Assembly (NCBI RefSeq): GCF_015062615.1
Contig: NZ_SUUH01000002.1
Location: 434,001 to 498,000 of the forward strand
Direction: 5' to 3'
Length of the DNA stretch: 64,000 nt
DNA from: Denitrobacterium detoxificans
Lineage (GTDB): Bacteria > Actinomycetota > Coriobacteriia > Coriobacteriales > Eggerthellaceae
Each line of letters opens with the position of its first letter. Position 1 is the stretch's first letter. The notes under the pieces are model-generated. The model made no database searches, was not told the DNA's origin, and worked only from the letters and a program-made list of their open reading frames with translations. The translations under genes and the position numbers were made by a program. Shown here piece after piece: positions 54,449 through 63,074 of the stretch.

Positions 54449-55425
54449 CAGATATGGAAACGAGCGTTTCGCTTACCGCCCCCGACACCGTTGATATGGC
54501 AAAGGTTGTGGGTCCGCAAGACGACATTCTGCGCTTCATCGAAGATTGCTATCATGCCCATATTCTCGTGCGCGGAAACAGCGTGCGTATCTCGGGTGAG
54601 CAGGTCGAGGTAGACGCCGTTTCCTCGCTGTTCACCGACCTTTTCCAGTACGTCCGCGAGGGCGGCGTGCCCAATCGCGCCTACGTGAAGCATGCCATCG
54701 AGTTGCTCCGTACGGGCGAATTCGCCCCGCGCGCCTTGCGTGACGACGTGGTGCTTTCGCATCGCGGGCGCTCCGTTCGCCCCAAGACGGCTGGTCAGAA
54801 GCATTACGTTGACGCCATTCGCAAGAACACCATCACCTTTGGCATTGGTCCCGCTGGCACGGGAAAGACGTATCTGGCCATGGCTATGGCCGTTCGCGCG
54901 CTGCGTTCGCACGAGGTCAGCCGTGTCATTCTTTCGCGTCCCGTGGTGGAAGCGGGCGAGAACCTTGGCTTCTTGCCGGGCACGTTGAACGAGAAAATCG
55001 ACCCGTACATTCGCCCCTTGTACGATGCGCTGTTCGAGATGATGGACCCGCAACGCGCGCAGGCGTATCTGGAAGATGGCACCATCGAGATCGTGCCGCT
55101 TGCCTACATGCGCGGTCGCACGCTCGACAACAGCTTCATCGTGCTCGACGAGGCACAGAACACCACGCCGCAGCAGATGAAGATGTTCCTTACGCGCTTG
55201 GGCTTCGCCTCGAAGATGGTGGTGACGGGTGATGTGACGCAGCTCGACCTGCCGCGTGGTATCTCGGGTTTGAAGCAGGTGCGCGGCATTCTGGAGGGTA
55301 TTTCCGACATCGCGTTCTGCGAGCTTTCGCGCACCGACATCGTGCGCCATTCGCTCGTGTCGGAAATCGTGAGCGCGTACAACGTATGGGAGACGGCGAA
55401 CGCTCCCGTGCAACCTGTTCAGTAA
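54445..55425 (+). CDS. phoH: PhoH-family ATPase
   Basis: This 326-residue protein has a P-loop GPAGTGKTYLAMAMAV and the PhoH segment FIVLDEAQNTTPQQMKMFLTRLG (Walker B). It is an ATP-binding protein often grouped with ybeY in RNA maturation. The start is ATG at 54445 overlapping the mtaB stop (ATGA). In many bacteria ybeY follows directly; here ybeY is 5.9 kb away, so the pair has been separated. A terminator follows. Confidence 0.94.
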   Translation: MTDMETSVSLTAPDTVDMAKVVGPQDDILRFIEDCYHAHILVRGNSVRISGEQVEVDAVSSLFTDLFQYVREGGVPNRAYVKHAIELLRTGEFAPRALRDDVVLSHRGRSVRPKTAGQKHYVDAIRKNTITFGIGPAGTGKTYLAMAMAVRALRSHEVSRVILSRPVVEAGENLGFLPGTLNEKIDPYIRPLYDALFEMMDPQRAQAYLEDGTIEIVPLAYMRGRTLDNSFIVLDEAQNTTPQQMKMFLTRLGFASKMVVTGDVTQLDLPRGISGLKQVRGILEGISDIAFCELSRTDIVRHSLVSEIVSAYNVWETANAPVQPVQ

Positions 55426-55447
55426 TTTGGGGTTATTGGTTATGAAG

Positions 55448-55483
55448 AAGGCCAGTTGGGAATTCCCGGCTGGCCTTTTGTTT
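55448..55483 (+). terminator. Rho-independent terminator after phoH
   Basis: AAGGCCAG (55448-55455) pairs with CTGGCCTT (55470-55477), with an inner GGGAATTCCC palindrome in the loop, followed by TTGTTTC. It ends the hrcA-phoH operon. Confidence 0.85.
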
Positions 55484-55535
55484 CGTGTTGGGCGATTATG
55501 CTCACGCCATTGCCAGCGGGGCATGGCGAAGCAGG

Positions 55536-56957
55536 CTACTGTCGTGCTTCGCCGCCGATGGAATGGCGTACGACTTCGAAGCGCGCAAGCTCGACGTCGT
55601 TGTCAGCTGGGTCGATGCCGGCCTTCTGCTTGGCAATCGATACCTGGGATTCAATCGTGTCCACGCCTTCGAGGTTCGGGAGCAGCAGCCCGCGTTGCCA
55701 CCGCTTCGTCACGATGACACCGTAGCGCGTTGGGTCGAGTTGCCCGGGCGAATCGATGGGTTCGGCTTCGCCCAATACGTCGACCGAATACTCCAGGTAA
55801 TCGAGTTCCTCTTCGCGAACGGCGGGGAAGCGCGGGTCGCGACTGCACGAGCTGATTGCGTTCTGTATGACTTCTTCGGCGATGTTGGTGCAGGTTGGCG
55901 AGATGGTTCCAATGCAGCCGCGTAATGTGCCCTGCTTGTGAAGCGTAACGAATACGCCTGCCTCTCGGGTCAGAAGCTCTTGGGGTAGGCCGGAGGGTAG
56001 CTTGGGTGCCTGGCCCGTGCGTGTGAACGTTTCGACCGTAAGGCGTGCAAGGCACACGATGGGATCGGCCTCGGTGGGCGGATTGGCACCGTGAAGGTGG
56101 TCGTTGTCCGCATCGCATTTATTTGCTTGGGCGTGGCAATTTGTCGTGCTTTCGCATGCGCAGATGGCTACTCCGTAGCCTACGCCAAACGGCCCTTCGT
56201 TCGAGAGCAATTCCGTATGCACGCTCAGGCCGTCTAGGGCGCCCGCCATGATTTGGAACGATCGGAGACCGCATTCGGCGGCGGCTTCGCAGAATGCCTC
56301 GTCGAGCTCGAAGAGGCCATCGAGGTTACCCGATGCGAATATCTCGCCAATGCGCTCGTCGAATACAAGGCCTTCGGGTGCGAAACCATAGGGGCCGTCG
56401 GGCGTGAGCTTGTGTGATAGATCGCCGCTGGCAATAAAGCCGATATTGAGCCCCTGGGCGTTTGCTGCTTGTGTGATGATGCGCCCCAATTGGCGGTGCG
56501 TCTCGTAGGGCATGCCGGAAAGTCCAATGCGAACGATGGGGCAGGGAAGCATTCCGCCTGAGGCTTCGCGCACGAAGTAGAGCGGCACGTAGGTGGCGTG
56601 ATCCATGTTGTCGCGATAGCGCTCGCTGCCAATGGCTGGGATGCCTGCATCGTTTGCCCTGCTGATGATTTCTCGCGCCAGTTCGGCATTGCATTCCGCG
56701 CTCATGTGCTCTTGCGGCGCGCGGAATTGGGCCATGTTTCCCTCGAGGACGTCATCGGTGGTTACGTGAAACGCGTCGCGGAACAGCGGCGCGTGCGGCG
56801 AGGTGATGACCAGGCAATCGGGCTGCTGGCTGAGCAGCCATTTTGTTGCGCGCTTATACGCGCCAATGGTTTCGCTGATGCGTTGCTCCTCGCCGCGCCC
56901 AACGGCGGGAACGATAAGTGGCGGATGCGGTACGGCAATTGCTCCAACGATCGACAT
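55536..56957 (-). CDS. MEMO-AMMECR1 fusion protein (AmmeMemoRadiSam system A/B)
   Basis: This 473-residue protein fuses a MEMO-like (LigB-type dioxygenase fold) domain, about residues 1-270, to an AMMECR1 domain, about 295-470. MEMO shows HPPLIVPAVG with His11, SPHAP with His55, and GDLSHKLTPDGPYGF; the AMMECR1 signature LRGCIG is at 345-350. With the radical SAM enzyme at 58731 it forms the known AmmeMemoRadiSam set, whose reaction is unknown. The linker (270-295) is Cys/His/Asp-rich. The start is ATG at 56957 after ACGGAGG on the minus strand. It is divergent from ettA. Confidence 0.9.
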   Translation of the reverse strand: MSIVGAIAVPHPPLIVPAVGRGEEQRISETIGAYKRATKWLLSQQPDCLVITSPHAPLFRDAFHVTTDDVLEGNMAQFRAPQEHMSAECNAELAREIISRANDAGIPAIGSERYRDNMDHATYVPLYFVREASGGMLPCPIVRIGLSGMPYETHRQLGRIITQAANAQGLNIGFIASGDLSHKLTPDGPYGFAPEGLVFDERIGEIFASGNLDGLFELDEAFCEAAAECGLRSFQIMAGALDGLSVHTELLSNEGPFGVGYGVAICACESTTNCHAQANKCDADNDHLHGANPPTEADPIVCLARLTVETFTRTGQAPKLPSGLPQELLTREAGVFVTLHKQGTLRGCIGTISPTCTNIAEEVIQNAISSCSRDPRFPAVREEELDYLEYSVDVLGEAEPIDSPGQLDPTRYGVIVTKRWQRGLLLPNLEGVDTIESQVSIAKQKAGIDPADNDVELARFEVVRHSIGGEARQ

Positions 56958-57044
56958 AAGCGCCTCCGTTTCAAGCGAATTCGATATTCGTCTTGTACAA
57001 TAAACAAATTAACGCAATACGGCTCTATTAGCACGGAGGTTTTC

Positions 57045-58724
57045 GTGGCTGAATTCATTTACACGCTGGAAAAGGCGCGCAAGGCTCATGGCGACAAGGT
57101 TATCTTGGACGACGTTACGCTTGCGTTCTATCCTGGTGCGAAGATTGGCGTCGTTGGTCCGAACGGCATGGGCAAGTCCACGCTGCTGAAGATCATGGCG
57201 GGCCTGGAAGAGGTCAGCAACGGCGAGGCGCGTCTTACGCCTGGCTACACCGTGGGTCTGCTTCAGCAGGATCCCGCGCTCGACGACGACAAGACGGTTC
57301 GCGAGAACGTCGAGCAGGCTTTTGCCGAAACGCTTGCCAACGTGGCGCGCTTCAACGAGATTTCGGCGGAAATGGCCATGCCCGATGCCGATTTCGATGC
57401 GCTCATGGCCGAAATGGGCAAGTTGCAGGATGCCATCGATGCCGTGAATGGCTGGGATCTCGATTCGCAGCTCTCGCAGGCCATGGACGCGCTGCAGTGC
57501 CCCGACCCCGACGCTCCCGTGAAGGTGCTTTCCGGTGGCGAACGTCGTCGCGTGGCCCTGTGCCGCCTGCTGCTGGAATCTCCCGACCTGCTTCTGCTCG
57601 ACGAACCTACCAACCACCTGGATGCTGAATCGGTTCTGTGGCTCGAACAGTTCCTGGCGAAGTATCCCGGCGCCGTTTTGGCCGTTACGCACGACCGTTA
57701 CTTCCTCGACCATGTTGCCGAGTGGATCTGTGAGGTCGACCGCGGCACGCTGTATCCCTACAAGGGCAATTACTCCACGTACCTGGAAACCAAGGCTGCG
57801 CGTTTGGAGCTCGAGGGTGCGCAGGACAAGAAGCGCGCCAAGAAGATGAAGGCCGAGCTGGAATGGGTGCGCAGTGGCGCGAAGGCCCGTCAGGCCAAGG
57901 GCAAGGCGCGTTTGGCGGCCTACGAGAAGATGGTGGCCGAATCCGCTGCGCGCAAGAACGTCGACTTCACCGAGATTCACATTCCCGCTGGTCCGCGCTT
58001 GGGCAACAAAGTGCTGGAAGCCGAGCATCTGCACAAGGAATTTGGCGACCGTGTGCTCATCGACGACCTGTCGTTCAGCCTGCCTCGCAATGGCATTGTG
58101 GGCGTCATCGGCCCGAACGGCGTGGGCAAGACTACGCTCTTCCGCATGATCGTGGGCGAGGAGGCTCCTACGAGCGGCACGCTCGAGCTGGGCTCTACCG
58201 TTCAGCTTTCCTACGTCGACCAGAACCGCGCCGGCATCGATCCCAACAAGAAGGTCTGGGAAGTCGTCTCCGACGGCCTGGACTACATGAATGTAGCTGG
58301 CACCGAGGTTCCTTCGCGTGCATATGTGGCGGCCTATGGCTTCAAGGGCAGCGACCAGCAGAAGCCCGCAGGAGTGCTTTCCGGTGGCGAGCGCAACCGC
58401 TTGAACCTGGCCCTCACCTTGAAGCAGGGCGGCAACCTGCTGCTGCTCGACGAGCCTACGAACGACCTGGACACCGAATCGCTTTCCAGCCTGGAAGAGG
58501 CGCTGAACGAGTTCAGCGGCTGTGCTGTCATCACCAGCCACGACCGTTTCTTCCTTGACCGCGTTGCCACGCATATTCTGGCTTGGGAAGGTACCGACGA
58601 GAATCCGGGTGCATGGTATTGGTACGAAGGCAACTTCGAAGGCTACCAGGAAGACCGTGTTCGTCGCTTGGGGCCCGAAGCGGCAAAGCCACATCGCCTG
58701 CATCGCAAACTCACGCGTGACTAA
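57045..58724 (+). CDS. ettA: Energy-dependent translational throttle protein EttA (ABC-F)
   Basis: This 559-residue ABC-F protein has two nucleotide-binding domains (GPNGMGKST and GPNGVGKTT), two signatures LSGGER, an arm insertion in the first half and the charged linker between the domains. The N-terminal FIYTLEKARKAHGDKVILDDV is EttA-like. EttA binds the ribosomal E site and gates the first peptide bond in response to ATP/ADP. The start is GTG at 57045 after ACGGAGG. TACAAT at 56996-57001 is a plausible -10, with a poor -35. It is followed after 6 bases by the radical SAM gene. Confidence 0.94.
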   Translation: MAEFIYTLEKARKAHGDKVILDDVTLAFYPGAKIGVVGPNGMGKSTLLKIMAGLEEVSNGEARLTPGYTVGLLQQDPALDDDKTVRENVEQAFAETLANVARFNEISAEMAMPDADFDALMAEMGKLQDAIDAVNGWDLDSQLSQAMDALQCPDPDAPVKVLSGGERRRVALCRLLLESPDLLLLDEPTNHLDAESVLWLEQFLAKYPGAVLAVTHDRYFLDHVAEWICEVDRGTLYPYKGNYSTYLETKAARLELEGAQDKKRAKKMKAELEWVRSGAKARQAKGKARLAAYEKMVAESAARKNVDFTEIHIPAGPRLGNKVLEAEHLHKEFGDRVLIDDLSFSLPRNGIVGVIGPNGVGKTTLFRMIVGEEAPTSGTLELGSTVQLSYVDQNRAGIDPNKKVWEVVSDGLDYMNVAGTEVPSRAYVAAYGFKGSDQQKPAGVLSGGERNRLNLALTLKQGGNLLLLDEPTNDLDTESLSSLEEALNEFSGCAVITSHDRFFLDRVATHILAWEGTDENPGAWYWYEGNFEGYQEDRVRRLGPEAAKPHRLHRKLTRD

Positions 58725-58730
58725 CTAGCC

Positions 58731-59561
58731 GTGACAATATGCTCGACATGCCCCCATGCGTGTTCCCTTACCGAGGGTGCGCTGGGGGCATGTCGTTCTC
58801 GTCGCTGCATCGATGGCGCGGTGGTGTCCGAAGGGTACGGGCGCATTACGTCGCTGGCGCTCGACCCTATCGAGAAGAAGCCGATTGCCCGTTGGAGGCA
58901 GGGGAGCACCGTCCTTTCCCTGGGTAGCTATGGCTGCAACATGCATTGCCCGTTTTGCCAGAACGCCTCGATTGCGCAAGTGGATGCGACTGGGGTGCCT
59001 TGGCGCGAGGTGACGCCCGAAGAGGTTGTACGCGCTGCGTGCGGCCTGCGCGATCGCGGGTGCATAGGCATTGCGTATACGTATAACGAGCCGCTTATCA
59101 ATTGGGAGTTCCTTCGCGATACGGGTTCTTTGGCGCATGATGCGGGGTTGGTGAATGTGCTCGTTTCCAACGGGTTCGCGAGCGAGCATGTGGTGGAGCA
59201 GATTGCTCCCTTCGTGGATGCCGCCAATATCGACTTGAAATGCTTTACTGCGGAGGGTTACCGCAAGCTCAGTGGCGATTTAGATACGGTGAAGCATACG
59301 ATTGAGTTGCTGGCCGCATTGCCTACGTGCCATTTGGAGGTAACTACGCTTGTGGTGCCTGGGCTTTCCGATGATGTGGTGCAGGTGGAGCGTATGGCGC
59401 GTTGGCTTGCATCGCTCGATCCCGCTATTCCGTATCACCTTACGCGCTTTTTCCCGCAGCATCGCATGAGCGATGTGCCGCCTACGCCCCTTGCCACGTT
59501 GCACGAGTTGGCTCGCGTGGCGAAACGTCATTTGCGTACGGTCTTGTTGGGGAACGTGTAG
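58731..59561 (+). CDS. amrS: AmmeMemoRadiSam system radical SAM enzyme
   Basis: This 276-residue protein resembles pyruvate formate-lyase activases. The radical SAM cluster GCNMHCPFC is near residue 70, preceded by an N-terminal Cys-containing segment (CSTCPHACSLTEGALGACRSR) and followed by TYNEPLINWEFL. It belongs with the MEMO-AMMECR1 fusion encoded divergently at 55536-56957. The start is GTG at 58731, with no clear ribosome-binding site, probably coupled to ettA. Confidence 0.88.
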   Translation: MTICSTCPHACSLTEGALGACRSRRCIDGAVVSEGYGRITSLALDPIEKKPIARWRQGSTVLSLGSYGCNMHCPFCQNASIAQVDATGVPWREVTPEEVVRAACGLRDRGCIGIAYTYNEPLINWEFLRDTGSLAHDAGLVNVLVSNGFASEHVVEQIAPFVDAANIDLKCFTAEGYRKLSGDLDTVKHTIELLAALPTCHLEVTTLVVPGLSDDVVQVERMARWLASLDPAIPYHLTRFFPQHRMSDVPPTPLATLHELARVAKRHLRTVLLGNV

Positions 59562-59574
59562 GCGGGCAAAGAAA

Positions 59575-59619
59575 GACCAGCTAGGTAAACCTCCAACGAT
59601 GGCTGGTTTCTAGCTGGTC
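59575..59619 (-). terminator. Hairpin downstream of amrS and the minus-strand membrane protein gene
   Basis: GACCAGCTA (59575-59583) and TAGCTGGTC (59611-59619) are perfect 9-bp arms with a 27-base loop that has some internal pairing. Read on the minus strand it is followed by TTTCTTT, so it may serve the convergent minus-strand gene; plus-strand support is weaker. Confidence 0.55.
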
Positions 59620-59674
59620 CTGCTTGTTTAGCGTTCGCGTTGCGTGGTGAAGCCTAACGTGCCTGATAAAGCCA

Positions 59675-59718
59675 GCACCCCGCCTTCATGTGCGTCGAAC
59701 GCGACGAAGGCAGGGTGC
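59675..59718. other. Long imperfect hairpin 32 bases beyond the membrane protein gene
   Basis: GCACCC (59675-59680), a mismatch, then GCCTTC (59682-59687) pair with GAAGGC (59706-59711), a mismatch, then GGGTGC (59713-59718). The loop contains GTCG/CGAC. On the minus strand it is followed by a short T-containing stretch. It may be part of a bipartite terminator for the gene at 59750-60193. Confidence 0.45.
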
Positions 59719-59749
59719 CGGAAGAGAGAGCTTGTGGAAGCGGCTCGTC

Positions 59750-60193
59750 TTACTTGCCAGCTTCCTTCTTGATATTGTTGGCGATGAAGAACATGATGCC
59801 CGAGACTGCCAGCGAGCAAATGAGCGACCAAACCTGGTTGCCGAACTGGCCGTTTGCGATGGCTGCGATGATGCCGATGATTGCCATGATCACGCCGATG
59901 AGGCAGAAGACCCAAACGATCATGATCTTCTGGTTATCGTTGGCTGCGCGAATACCGAAGATGCCGCACAGAAGGCTCCAGATACCCTCGACAATGAGAA
60001 TACACGATAGGATTACGAAAATACCGGCTGCTTGACCCTGGGTAGTGCCTGTTCCCGCAACGACGCTTGCATCGGATAGCACCGCGCCCGCTCCTACGAA
60101 GAACAAGATGCCCGTAATAAGGGACAATGCGGCGCCCACGATCTCGATGATGGAGAGGACCAACAACACCTTCTGACTTCCACTGCGTTCCAT
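59750..60193 (-). CDS. Four-segment membrane protein of unknown function
   Basis: This 147-residue protein has four predicted membrane segments (about residues 8-36, 55-80, 90-115 and 122-140) with Gly/Ala-rich packing, and short loops. It looks like the DUF4064-type or related small integral membrane families, but I do not recognise it with certainty. The start is ATG at 60193 after GGAAGGTAGGT. It stands alone, with its own promoter carrying a palindrome, inside the phoH-ybeY insert. Confidence 0.7.
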   Translation of the reverse strand: MERSGSQKVLLVLSIIEIVGAALSLITGILFFVGAGAVLSDASVVAGTGTTQGQAAGIFVILSCILIVEGIWSLLCGIFGIRAANDNQKIMIVWVFCLIGVIMAIIGIIAAIANGQFGNQVWSLICSLAVSGIMFFIANNIKKEAGK

Positions 60194-60247
60194 TTCGGTA
60201 CCTACCTTCCGTGTAGCCCCAAATAAACTCAAAAAACACACACGATT

Positions 60248-60288
60248 AGAATATAATGCGATGGTTGAGGTGTCAATACGCTATTGAC
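60248..60288 (-). promoter_or_regulatory. Promoter of the membrane protein gene with palindromic operator
   Basis: On the minus strand a consensus TTGACA (60276-60271) and TATTCT (60253-60248) are 17 bases apart. GTCAATA (60272-60278) and TATTGAC (60282-60288) are perfect 7-bp inverted repeats with a 3-base spacer overlapping the -35. A dimeric repressor bound here would block the promoter. Confidence 0.6.
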
Positions 60289-60430
60289 GTGGAGTTTGCT
60301 TCCTGGGTTGGTTGGCTCGACCCATGAGTTCCGCTAGGCGCATTTCTTGTGGCTGCTGGCGTGTACTTTGGTTACCTTGGTTCTCTCGCCCTTATCGGCG
60401 TTTGAGCCTTGGCGAGCGCGACGTTGGCCC

Positions 60431-60997
60431 TCAGTACCTTCCCGCATACTCCTGGCGGGCTTGCGCGGTTACACCCTGGATGAATTCGGTCTTCGCCTCG
60501 GTGTAGGCGTTCCTGTCGTGCTCGAACTCTTTCCATAGGCGCAGCTTCAGAGCCTCGTACTCCCTGGCGGTCTGTGGATGCGCGTTGAGGTAGTCGCGGA
60601 AATACAGCTCGTCGTTGTCCCCGACAAGCCGCAGATGGACGTGGTAGACCTTCTCGGCAAACCCGTCCTTCGTGTAGCCGAGGTTGAGCGAGACCCTTTC
60701 GCCCTCGTCAGACATCATGGTGAAGCCCGAATGCTCGAGCTTCTCCGCCGCCTTTTCCAGTTCTGCCTGAGTGGAGAGTTCGACCATGACATCGACTATG
60801 TCCTTGGCCCAGATTCCATCCACGGCGGTGCTTCCTATGTGGCTGATCCTCTCGACCGAACGGTCGGATAACAACTCGACCAAGTGCTCTTCGACCTCTT
60901 CGTATTGCTGACGCCATGTGTCGTCATGCTTCACGAGGAATATGGGAAAGAGCTCCCACAGCTCTTCCAGCGTCATGTCCGACAGTTCTTTTCCCAT
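60431..60997 (-). CDS. GrpB/UPF0157 nucleotidyltransferase-fold protein
   Basis: This 188-residue protein matches the GrpB family, which has a minimal nucleotidyltransferase-like fold. The ERISHIGSTAVDGIWAKDIVDVMVEL segment (nucleotide-binding Gly-Ser and the Asp pair) and FRDYLNAHPQTAREYEALK are typical. The reaction is unknown for most members. The start ATG at 60997 follows GGGGAGAAG; the longer TTG start at 61027 is less likely. It lies alone between terminator-less gaps. Confidence 0.85.
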   Translation of the reverse strand: MGKELSDMTLEELWELFPIFLVKHDDTWRQQYEEVEEHLVELLSDRSVERISHIGSTAVDGIWAKDIVDVMVELSTQAELEKAAEKLEHSGFTMMSDEGERVSLNLGYTKDGFAEKVYHVHLRLVGDNDELYFRDYLNAHPQTAREYEALKLRLWKEFEHDRNAYTEAKTEFIQGVTAQARQEYAGRY

Positions 60998-61324
60998 GTC
61001 TTCTCCCCAGAGCAATTCAGGCTTCAAGCCCTCACATTCTAAGGCATGGATGGGATTGTGACGGCAGCGGACACTTCACCTTGCCTATTCGCGCGATAGA
61101 TGGAGGTGTTGATTTTTTTACATTGGGCGGGCTAATTTTGCCCAAAAGCCATTTTTAGCGCCTATACGCGCCAAACGCGCTTGTGTCCGTAGGGTGACAG
61201 GCATTGCCCCAGGTGCCCCGTTTTCAATCGAGCGCGTATAATTACCTCAAAACACAACATAGCCCGTGTCTGCGGGGAAGGGCCTCCAGCTACTGTGGTT
61301 GCATCCTCCTCGGGAAGGATAGGA
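60998..61324. other. Gene-free stretch upstream of ybeY
   Basis: These 327 bases contain no gene. A consensus TATAAT at 61235-61240 is a likely -10 for ybeY, but no good -35 is seen. A small stem ATCCT (61303-61307) and AGGAT (61316-61320) overlaps the ybeY ribosome-binding region (AAGGATAGG) and could partly hide it. A TTGGGC/GCCCAA hairpin lies near 61122-61145. Confidence 0.45.
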
Positions 61325-61786
61325 ATGGAAATCACCGTCAATTACGATTACGGCAAAGAAGACGTCGAAAGCCTGCCCATTGCGCAGCTCGCCGAATTCG
61401 TCGTCTCGCACGAGGGCAAGCCGGCCAACACCGAAATGTCCATCAGCTTCGTCGACGACGAGGAAATGACCCGCCTGAACGAAGGTTATCGCGGCAAGCA
61501 GGGTCCCACCGACGTTCTGAGCTTCGAATGCGACAACCTCGACGATGAGTTCGATGCCGACGCTCCCGAAGACGCTCCGTACGAGTTGGGCGATATCGTA
61601 ATCGCGGTCGACGTCTGCAAGCGTCAGACGCAGGAATACGGCACCACCTTCCAGGAAGAGCTCGAGCTGCTCATCACGCATGGCTGCCTGCATCTGTGCG
61701 GCTACGATCACATCGTCGACGAAGAGGCAGAGGTCATGGAGGCCCGCGAGCGCGAGCTTCTGGCTGCCTGGCGAGGCCAATCGTGA
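61325..61786 (+). CDS. ybeY: rRNA maturation endoribonuclease YbeY
   Basis: This 153-residue metalloprotein has the HGCLHLCGYDH signature (three His metal ligands, H-x3-H-x5-H) and the GPTDVLSFE block. YbeY processes the 16S rRNA 3' end and takes part in ribosome quality control. The acidic insert DDEFDADAPEDAPYEL lies between them. The start is ATG at 61325. Its stop overlaps the dgkA start, and it begins the operon ybeY-dgkA-era-recO. Confidence 0.94.
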   Translation: MEITVNYDYGKEDVESLPIAQLAEFVVSHEGKPANTEMSISFVDDEEMTRLNEGYRGKQGPTDVLSFECDNLDDEFDADAPEDAPYELGDIVIAVDVCKRQTQEYGTTFQEELELLITHGCLHLCGYDHIVDEEAEVMEARERELLAAWRGQS

Positions 61787-62163
61787 AACCCGGCGCTGGC
61801 AAGACCCCGTTCGTAAAGTCGTTTAAGTACGCCATTCAAGGCGTTATTGAAGCGTACCGTACAGGGTTCAATATCCGCGTTCAAACGGCTGGCGCCGTTC
61901 TTGTCATCGTGCTTGGGTTCGCGTTTTCGCTTGCCCCGTGGGAATGGTGCGCCGTGCTTATCTGCTGCGGCTTGGTCATTGGTGGCGAGTGCTTCAATTC
62001 CGCTATTGAAGATGCCGTCGACCTTGCTAGCCCAGAGCTTCATCCGGTTGCTAAGGCCGCAAAGGACATGGCTGCCGGCGCCGTATATATTTTTGCTTTT
62101 ACTTCCGTCATCGTGGGGTGTGTCGTATTCATCCCGCATGTGCTTCCTCTTCTAGGATGGTAA
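61783..62163 (+). CDS. dgkA: Diacylglycerol/undecaprenol kinase family protein
   Basis: This 126-residue protein has three membrane segments and the DgkA signature GECFNSAIEDAVDLAS, with the preceding Glu. Gram-positive members phosphorylate undecaprenol rather than diacylglycerol; which substrate applies here is not known. The start is GTG at 61783 overlapping the ybeY stop. In-frame sequence upstream is part of ybeY. Confidence 0.9.
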   Translation: MKPGAGKTPFVKSFKYAIQGVIEAYRTGFNIRVQTAGAVLVIVLGFAFSLAPWEWCAVLICCGLVIGGECFNSAIEDAVDLASPELHPVAKAAKDMAAGAVYIFAFTSVIVGCVVFIPHVLPLLGW

Positions 62164-62165
62164 CC

Positions 62166-63074
62166 ATGGAATTCTCCGAAGATTTCCGCTCGGGGTTCGT
62201 CACGCTCATCGGGCGCCCCAATGCGGGTAAATCCACGCTCATCAATGCCATCATGGGCAAGAAAGTCGCCATTACCAGCGACACCGCGCAAACCACGCGC
62301 CATCGCTTTCGCGCGGTCGTTACGCGCGACGACTATCAGCTGGTGCTGGTAGACACGCCGGGCCTGCACAAGCCGCACGACGTGCTGGGCGAAGAACTCA
62401 ACGAGTCGGCCATCCAGGCGCTCGACGGCATCGACGCTGTTGCCTTCCTGCTCGACGCTTCCAAGCCTGCGGGTCGTGGCGACGAATGGGTCGTCCGCCA
62501 GATCTCGGCGGTGAAGGCAAAGAAAATCCTGGTCATTACCAAGACCGACCTGGTTGACGCCGAAACCATCGCCAAGCAGCGCGAAGCCGCGCAGGCTCTG
62601 GCCGAGTGGGATGCCGTGCTTGAGGTTTCCTCGGTTACCGGCGACGGTGTGGATACTTTCATGGAAACGGCCGCCAACCTGCTTCCGCCGGGTCCGCAAT
62701 GGTTCCCCTCCGACATGGAAACCGACCAGCCTACGGAAGTGCTCATCGCCGAATTCATCCGCGAGAAGATTCTTCGTTCGTTTCACGACGAGGTGCCCCA
62801 TGCTATCGGCGTCGTCGTGGAGGAAATGGAATACGACAAGCGCAAGAACCTCGAGCGCATCTATGCGCTCATCTACGTGGAACGCGATAGCCAGAAGGGC
62901 ATCATCATCGGCAAGGGCGGTCGCGCGCTGAAGGCCATTGGCAGCGAAGCTCGCGCCGATCTGGAGCAGATGCTCGGTTCGCGCGTCTTCCTGGATCTGC
63001 GCGTGAAGGTGCGCAAGAACTGGCGTCGCGACCTGAACCAGATCAGGCGCTTCGGCTACGGAGAAGGCATGTAG
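62166..63074 (+). CDS. era: GTPase Era
   Basis: This 302-residue GTPase binds the 16S rRNA 3' end during 30S assembly. It shows G1 GRPNAGKST, G3 DTPG, G4 TKTD and a C-terminal KH domain with GIIIGKGGRALKAIGSEAR. The start is ATG at 62166 after AGGATGG. Its stop overlaps recO by one base. Confidence 0.96.
   Translation: MEFSEDFRSGFVTLIGRPNAGKSTLINAIMGKKVAITSDTAQTTRHRFRAVVTRDDYQLVLVDTPGLHKPHDVLGEELNESAIQALDGIDAVAFLLDASKPAGRGDEWVVRQISAVKAKKILVITKTDLVDAETIAKQREAAQALAEWDAVLEVSSVTGDGVDTFMETAANLLPPGPQWFPSDMETDQPTEVLIAEFIREKILRSFHDEVPHAIGVVVEEMEYDKRKNLERIYALIYVERDSQKGIIIGKGGRALKAIGSEARADLEQMLGSRVFLDLRVKVRKNWRRDLNQIRRFGYGEGM

Noticed and set aside
60312..60538. Two short plus-strand frames of about 64 codons near the GrpB gene
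   Set aside because: They overlap the 3' part of the GrpB gene on the opposite strand and have no start context.
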